Assembly: GCA_037074765.1 (NCBI GenBank)
Contig: JBAMDO010000510.1
Span: 1-11,860, forward strand
Direction of reading: 5' to 3'
DNA from: Mansonella perstans
Lineage: Eukaryota; Nematoda; Chromadorea; Rhabditida; Onchocercidae
DNA: 11,860 nucleotides
The notes below the pieces were generated by a model. That model saw only the letters and a program-made list of their open reading frames with translations. It was not told the DNA's origin and made no database searches. Shown one piece after another: positions 1 to 11,860 of this stretch (positions within the stretch are counted from its first letter, which is position 1; the number at the start of each line of letters is the position of its first letter). The position numbers were made by a program, and so were the translations under genes.

Positions 1-69
1 GTCCAAGCATTGCTAGAATTTTAATCATATTCAAATGGTCAAGTTTCAATTGTTCATCTTTATTTACGG
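1..69 (-). CDS. Possible partial exon of a neighbouring gene, cut by the window edge
   Basis: On the minus strand AAATTTAG (AG at 71-70) resembles a nematode acceptor, and the sequence after it is open for 22 codons to the window edge, reading from VNKDEQLKLDHLNMIKIL onward. The other two minus frames and the plus frames contain stops. I recognise no family in it. An open run of 22 codons is not rare by chance, so this is only a candidate. Confidence 0.2.
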
Positions 70-205
70 CTAAATTTCCATGCTCTCATTTTTACCACCA
101 ACTAACTACTACTTTTCAAAACCGTTAACACAAAATCTGGCTTAAAATAAATTGAAATCTTCAGATGAATAATTGAAATCACCAACTTTATGTTAACTGA
201 TTAAA

Positions 206-544
206 ATGTTCTCATCAGCTTTAAATTATAAGAGATTGCCGACTCAATACACTGCACACCGAAACATGACAAAATTTATATTATCGAAACATGCTGGCAT
301 TGAATTATATTAGTTCAAGCATTTGCCATGTTGTTCGATGAGGAATTTTTGAATTTATGTTTAGCTTTTGGAAATCAAGATTTCTCCTGGCTTGTGAGAT
401 TTTTTAATTTCACTATCAATTTCGACATTTCACCAATAAGACAAATTTTGTACGATTAGGCCTTAATTACATCGTTCTCAGATCCTCGGATTTTTTCAAA
501 AATTCTTGTAATCGATTAGATGAATTTGAATCGATTGCTTATAG
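206..544 (+). other. Cluster of short open segments, possible exons or coding relic
   Basis: Three plus-strand segments follow each other in different frames. One is 206-313 (35 codons from ATG to TAG). The second is 328-459 (43 codons from ATG, reading MLFDEEFLNLCLAFGNQDFS and on). The third is 482-544 (open after TTCTCAG and ending at AG|GTAACG, reading SSDFFKNSCNRLDEFESIAY). Local composition is less homopolymer-rich than the introns. Splicing 449 to 482 would join the last two in frame, but that intron would be only 32 nt. No family is recognised. Confidence 0.2.
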
Positions 545-1849
545 GTAACGTTTAAAGTTCAAAGCATTACTTCCAAGTTATTTATGCTTATTTGTGATTT
601 GAGTACATATTAACATATTCTGTCATTTTTCATAAACCGAACATTCTGGATTAAGCTAAGATAATTACCAAATTAAGCGTAACATACTATTACTGCCATG
701 TAAAATTTGAAAAAATTTCGTTTCTAATGGTATCATTATTCTGAATTGTTAATATATACTCAATTTTTCATTAAAAATAAACGAAAAATCGCTATCATCA
801 ACATGAACAAAAATAAACATTAGATTGGTCCATTTTATCTTTTATCTCAAAAACTTCCAAAAAAAAAAAAACTTTACAAATAATAATAATAATTAATAAT
901 AAAAAAATAATAATAGTAATCATAATGATTGCAATGATAACGACATCGCAATCTATCATTAATACTGTCATTAATGAAACAACTAGAAAAGTAATATCAA
1001 TCAAATTATGCTCCTTTGCCTTTTCATCTAATTTATGGTACACAAAAGAAAAAAGCAAAAAGGTCTGATAGAAAGAAAGATTCAGGAATGGACTGGAATG
1101 CCGGACTTTCAACGTATTTGAAATTTATTTAAAGCTAAAAAAATTGAAAAGTAACCAGTTCTTAATTTTATAATATTGAAACTAGAAATCTATTTGATTT
1201 TTTATTTCTTCTTTTTGCAAAAAAAACATTTTAAGCTTTAGCTAAAAAAACGGAATTTTTCAAATTACATTCTGAGCTGAAACGAGGAATATCCTGCATT
1301 TTTCTTTCAGCTTCCATTTTGAGCTTTTTCAGGTTACATTCTGAGTTATTTTTATTATTTTATACTTTTTCGTTTTCCCTTTTTTCGCTTCTAAAAGATG
1401 TTTCATCTTTTCATATATTTCTTCCTAATCATTTTTAGTTATAATTTCAATTTCATAAAATTTAAAAATAAAAAACAAAAAGAAAGAAAAGTGAATAGAT
1501 AAACAGAAAAGATATATATGTATATATAGAGAGAGAGGCATAAAGAAAAAGCAGAAAGAAAAAAATGAAATATCCTGCATTGAATCAATTAATCCGTAAA
1601 AAAGATTAAAATTTTTAATTAATTTAATCAAAAGCGTGATAATATTCGTTACATAAAAAAGTTTAACCAGTAATATGACAAAATTTACATTTTGGAAATT
1701 TCCAATTCAGTGGCTTTTTATTTAATTTTTATTTTTTTCCTAATCATAAATTATTATACAATATAATGAATTGAAGATAAATATCAATTCTGTCAAATGT
1801 ATATATATCATCCATCTAAAATACATTGTCGTCCATAATAGTCCAAGCA
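545..1849. other. Intergenic AT-rich DNA
   Basis: Low-complexity sequence fills this stretch, including AAT/TAATAA runs at about 880-930 and TATATA/GAGA at 1510-1538. The minus-strand open stretches at 798-1112 and 1425-1631 consist of Phe/Ile/Leu-rich translation of AT repeats, and I do not support them as genes. Confidence 0.7.
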
Positions 1850-1933
1850 ATCAATACAAATTTTAATTGATTGATTGAATGTCTGATTGATTTATTAGTC
1901 AATTGATTGATTGGAAAATTGATGTAAATTGAT
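1850..1933. repeat. TTGA/TGAT tetranucleotide-rich tract
   Basis: Repeated ATTGATTGATT words lie just downstream of the PKA-C stop, overlapping the candidate polyadenylation region. An interrupted microsatellite is the simplest reading. Confidence 0.6.
1891..1896 (-). terminator. Candidate polyadenylation signal AATAAA of PKA-C
   Basis: TTTATT on the plus strand is the first exact AATAAA on the minus strand after the stop at 2155, which would give a 3' UTR of roughly 270-290 nt. Position and motif are the only evidence, and AT-rich DNA makes chance hits common. Confidence 0.4.
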
Positions 1934-2008
1934 CATTATATTCATACCGTATAAAACAATATTTCAAATGATTCACAACAAATGAAATTTTTATGAAAAA
2001 AGAAAACA

Positions 2009-2022
2009 GAGAGAGAGAGAGA
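2009..2022. repeat. (GA)7 microsatellite in the PKA-C 3' UTR
   Basis: There are seven GA units on the plus strand, which are CU-rich in the mRNA. A second short GA run, following a TA run, is at about 1510-1538. Confidence 0.7.
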
Positions 2023-2154
2023 AAATACGATGAACAAATGATATTATGCTATTTTTCGTCTTCTTCATTAATTATCAATCAATAAAAACACTTTCCTTAT
2101 CAAATCTTTTCTCTTCTACTTTTTTGTCTCTTTACATATCTGTAAAATTACTCG

Positions 2155-9652
<7,498 letters not shown>

Positions 9653-10855
9653 TGTGACGACTGTCTTGATTAAAGAAGCAAAAATTTTTTTCAAAAATAG
9701 ACAAAGTACGAAAGGGTAACAGAAAGAGAGGCAGAGAGACAGACAAAAAGAAAGGGTAAGGTGGGAGAAAAAAAAACTAAAAATTTAAAAAAATGCAGTA
9801 ATTTTAATAATTGATCAAATTTTAAATATCTTTATGTCCCATTAAACACCTTCTATTTTGATACATTTTTTACTGCAATTGTCATTATAATAGCAGTAGT
9901 GAATCGACAAAGCAATAACACTAATCATCCTATAAAATATTAATTATAAATTAATTAAAATAACAATAATAAATGGAAAAAAATTTTTCGTGCGTTCCTT
10001 TTTTCAATTAAAATTTCAAAAAAAAAAAAAACAAAATTATATTGAGATTTCACGAAATACAAAAAATGTTTTCTTTTAAACTTGATTAAAAATTAAAATT
10101 TAATAAAACAAAGTAAGCTCAACTTATTTGATAACTATTGATAAAATGCATATGAAAATACTAGTATCATATTCATATATATTAGAAAAGTATAACTGAG
10201 TTGAAATTTTAAAAAAACTTTGGAAAAAAGTTTTCTCAAAAATGAATGAATGATACTTTCAGAACTGAACATTTTTCACTGAACAAACTTCTTCTTCCTC
10301 TTCTTTCTCTAATTTCAATTTTATTCCTATTCTAGCGAATCTTTTCAAAATTTCACCTACTAATTTACATATAATTGAATAAGTGGGAAAAAACAGATTT
10401 GATTAACACAAAAAAAAAAGATCAATCTAAAACAAAAGCAGCTCAAATCTTGCCCAAAAAAAAAAATCCTAAAACTTTCACACAATTAAATTTAAAAAAT
10501 TTTTTTTTCACACTCAATAAATAATTTTGTAATAAATTTAATGAATAAAAAGGAAATTTTTTTTTTCAATGTCAAAAAATTACAAAATATAAAAAAAAAA
10601 CGCGTAGATCTTTTTTTTGTTGAAGATAAATTATAAATTAAATTAAAAAAAGAAAAAATTGAAACAAATTAAATTCTTAAAAAAAAAAAAATTCTTTTAA
10701 AATTAAAAAAGAATTTTAGAAAAGCGAAATAATATTTTTTGCAAAAAAACTATTTTCAAATTCTATGCTTCATTTCTCTCAACACACTTAACATCCTTAA
10801 ACAAAAATGTTGTAGCAATTTATCAAATTGAAATTTGAAATGAAAAGAAAATAAG

Positions 10856-10874
10856 CTAGCTAGCAGCTAGCTAG
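10856..10874. repeat. CTAG palindrome
   Basis: CTAGCTAGC (10856-10864), one A, then its exact reverse complement GCTAGCTAG (10866-10874). It is followed by TTAG/TAGT repeats to about 10900 and a G5-A12 run. Confidence 0.7.
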
Positions 10875-10969
10875 TTTGGTTAGTTTAGTTAATTAGTTAG
10901 GGGGAAAAAAAAAAAAGAAAAAGGAAGAAACGCGACAAAAAGGAAAAATGAAAATTGAAAGCTGCAATT

Positions 10970-11080
10970 TGTTACTAAAAAAAGCAAGAGAAAGAGAAAG
11001 AGAGAAAAAGAGAGAGATAGAGCGATAGCAAAAAAAAAGAAGAGAGAGAAGAAGTGAAAAAAAAAGAAAAGGGGAAGCTA
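10970..11080. repeat. Purine-rich (GA/A) tract
   Basis: About 110 bp on the plus strand is almost entirely A and G, with AGAGAG words. A pyrimidine-rich counterpart (CTCTCTCT, TTCC) lies at about 11460-11525 in the opposite sense. Confidence 0.7.
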
Positions 11081-11130
11081 AATCTATAAATGATGCATGA
11101 ATGAGTTTAAAAAATAAAAACTAAAAGCAC

Positions 11131-11138
11131 TATTTATA
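11131..11138 (-). promoter_or_regulatory. TATA-like box, minus strand
   Basis: The minus strand reads GC-TATAAATA-G, a good TATA consensus, oriented toward the PKA-C gene. A start of transcription about 30 bp downstream would lie near 11100, leaving about 1.4 kb of leader or outron before the ATG at 9652. Confidence 0.25.
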
Positions 11139-11236
11139 GCTATTAGGCTAGGCCTATCAACGAATTGTTTTTCTTTGTAGTAAAAGAAACGAGAATTTTT
11201 GCCATCTATTTCGTATATGCCTCCTATATGCCTATG

Positions 11237-11245
11237 TATATAAAG
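11237..11245 (+). promoter_or_regulatory. TATA-like box, plus strand
   Basis: TATATAAAG is followed by a T/C-rich stretch. It points rightwards, away from PKA-C, and with the minus-strand box about 100 bp away could form a divergent promoter. No plus-strand gene is visible before the window ends. Confidence 0.2.
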
Positions 11246-11860
11246 GCTCTTTCTTTTTTTTTTTCCTTCCTTTGCAATCTAAGTAAATCAAATTTTTTTT
11301 ATTTATTCATTTTCTTTTTTTTTTTTTTTTTTTTTTAAGCATTCAATACTTCTTCTATTCAAAAATTTTAAATAAATAAGCCTATAGCTTCTTCTACTTT
11401 TAGTCTAAATGTCATAAATCGACAATATAATGATATACTTAAATTATTAAAAAGTATTTCTACATTTCCTTCTTTTCCCTTTCATCTTTCTCTCCTTCTT
11501 TCTCACTCTCACTCTCTCTCTCTTTATTTGCAAGTAGCATAGAAAAAGGCCTTAAAATTTTTCTTTGCAAAAAATGCCTTATCATTTCTTTTGCTTATAT
11601 AAGTTAAGCTGTAACAACAAAAAAAAAAAAAAAAAACATACCATTTTCTTTTCTCTCATATATCTATTATGCTACAAAGAATGGTTTCTTTAATTTTAGA
11701 ATAAAAACATTAATATTTTATTTTTTTTTCTTTCCTTTCCATACTTTGCCTCTATCATTCTATCAATTATTAAAAGCCTAACAACAGCAACGAAGGGAAT
11801 TAAAAATGAGCCAAGTAAAAAAAAAAAAAAAAGAAGAAGAATGTATGTCCTGTTCCTTTT

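Larger units (their letters stand above)
9653..11860. other. 5' flank / possible promoter and 5' UTR region of PKA-C
   Basis: No coding exon is recognised in this 2.2 kb. It contains many homopolymers (T22 at 11315-11336, A18 at 11619-11636, A16 at 11817-11832), a purine-rich tract at about 10970-11080, a pyrimidine-rich tract at about 11460-11525 and TATA-like boxes between them. The minus-strand sequence just upstream of the ATG at 9652 is open and pyrimidine-rich (about 9695-9760), like an untranslated leader or outron. Confidence 0.5.

Noticed and set aside
798..1112. Minus-strand open frame of 104 codons
   Set aside because: Translation is dominated by Ile/Leu/Phe from AAT/TAATAA repeats, with no motif and no splice context; it is a low-complexity artefact.
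1425..1631. Minus-strand open frame of 68 codons
   Set aside because: It is Phe/Ile-rich translation of an A/T and GAGA/TATA repeat tract.
11806..11860. Plus-strand ATG with Lys/Arg-rich reading to the window edge
   Set aside because: Most of it is translation of A16 and AGA repeats; it is too short to support.

Overview
The window is AT-rich, intron-rich animal DNA with long A/T homopolymers. It reads as nuclear DNA of a parasitic nematode, most likely filarial or another spirurid. That placement is inferred from base composition, nematode-style acceptors (TTTCAG, TTCTTAG) and exon translations that read almost like Caenorhabditis elegans KIN-1. There is nothing bacterial or viral: no operons, CRISPR array, rRNA or recognisable tRNA.

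One gene dominates, on the minus strand from about 9652 down to 2155: the catalytic subunit of cAMP-dependent protein kinase (PKA-C, kin-1 orthologue). Eight coding exons can be placed by homology, splice signals and phase: 9652-9619 (start exon, tentative), 6730-6669, 5791-5564, 4582-4373, 3803-3710, 3422-3301, 2818-2656 and 2280-2155 (stop TAG). Read conceptually it is about 347 residues, close to the usual 350. All landmarks are present: glycine loop, K72, E91, HRD-like [11 protein letters not shown], activation-loop T197, APE, FDDY tail, S338 and the terminal FxxF.

The reading frame is broken five times. Each break is one missing base in a short A/T run: two around the DFG motif, one in the PPFFADQP stretch and two in the FSNELK...IYQKK exon. 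The four exons encoding the N-terminal half and the stop exon are clean. Splice sites and amino-acid identity elsewhere are preserved, so homopolymer under-calling in the assembly is the likeliest cause; a very young pseudogene is the alternative. A separate oddity is Gly in place of the hinge Glu (E121).

The rest is non-coding or weakly supported. The intron at 4583-5563 holds a diverged five-unit tandem repeat in which four units carry a GATAAG word. The intron at 2819-3300 holds a 36-bp-period duplication. The region 9653-11860 holds purine/pyrimidine tracts, two TATA-like boxes and a CTAG palindrome, a possible 5' regulatory region. The left end (1-2154) is 3' UTR and intergenic DNA with a few short open segments, one possibly an exon of a neighbouring gene cut by the window edge.
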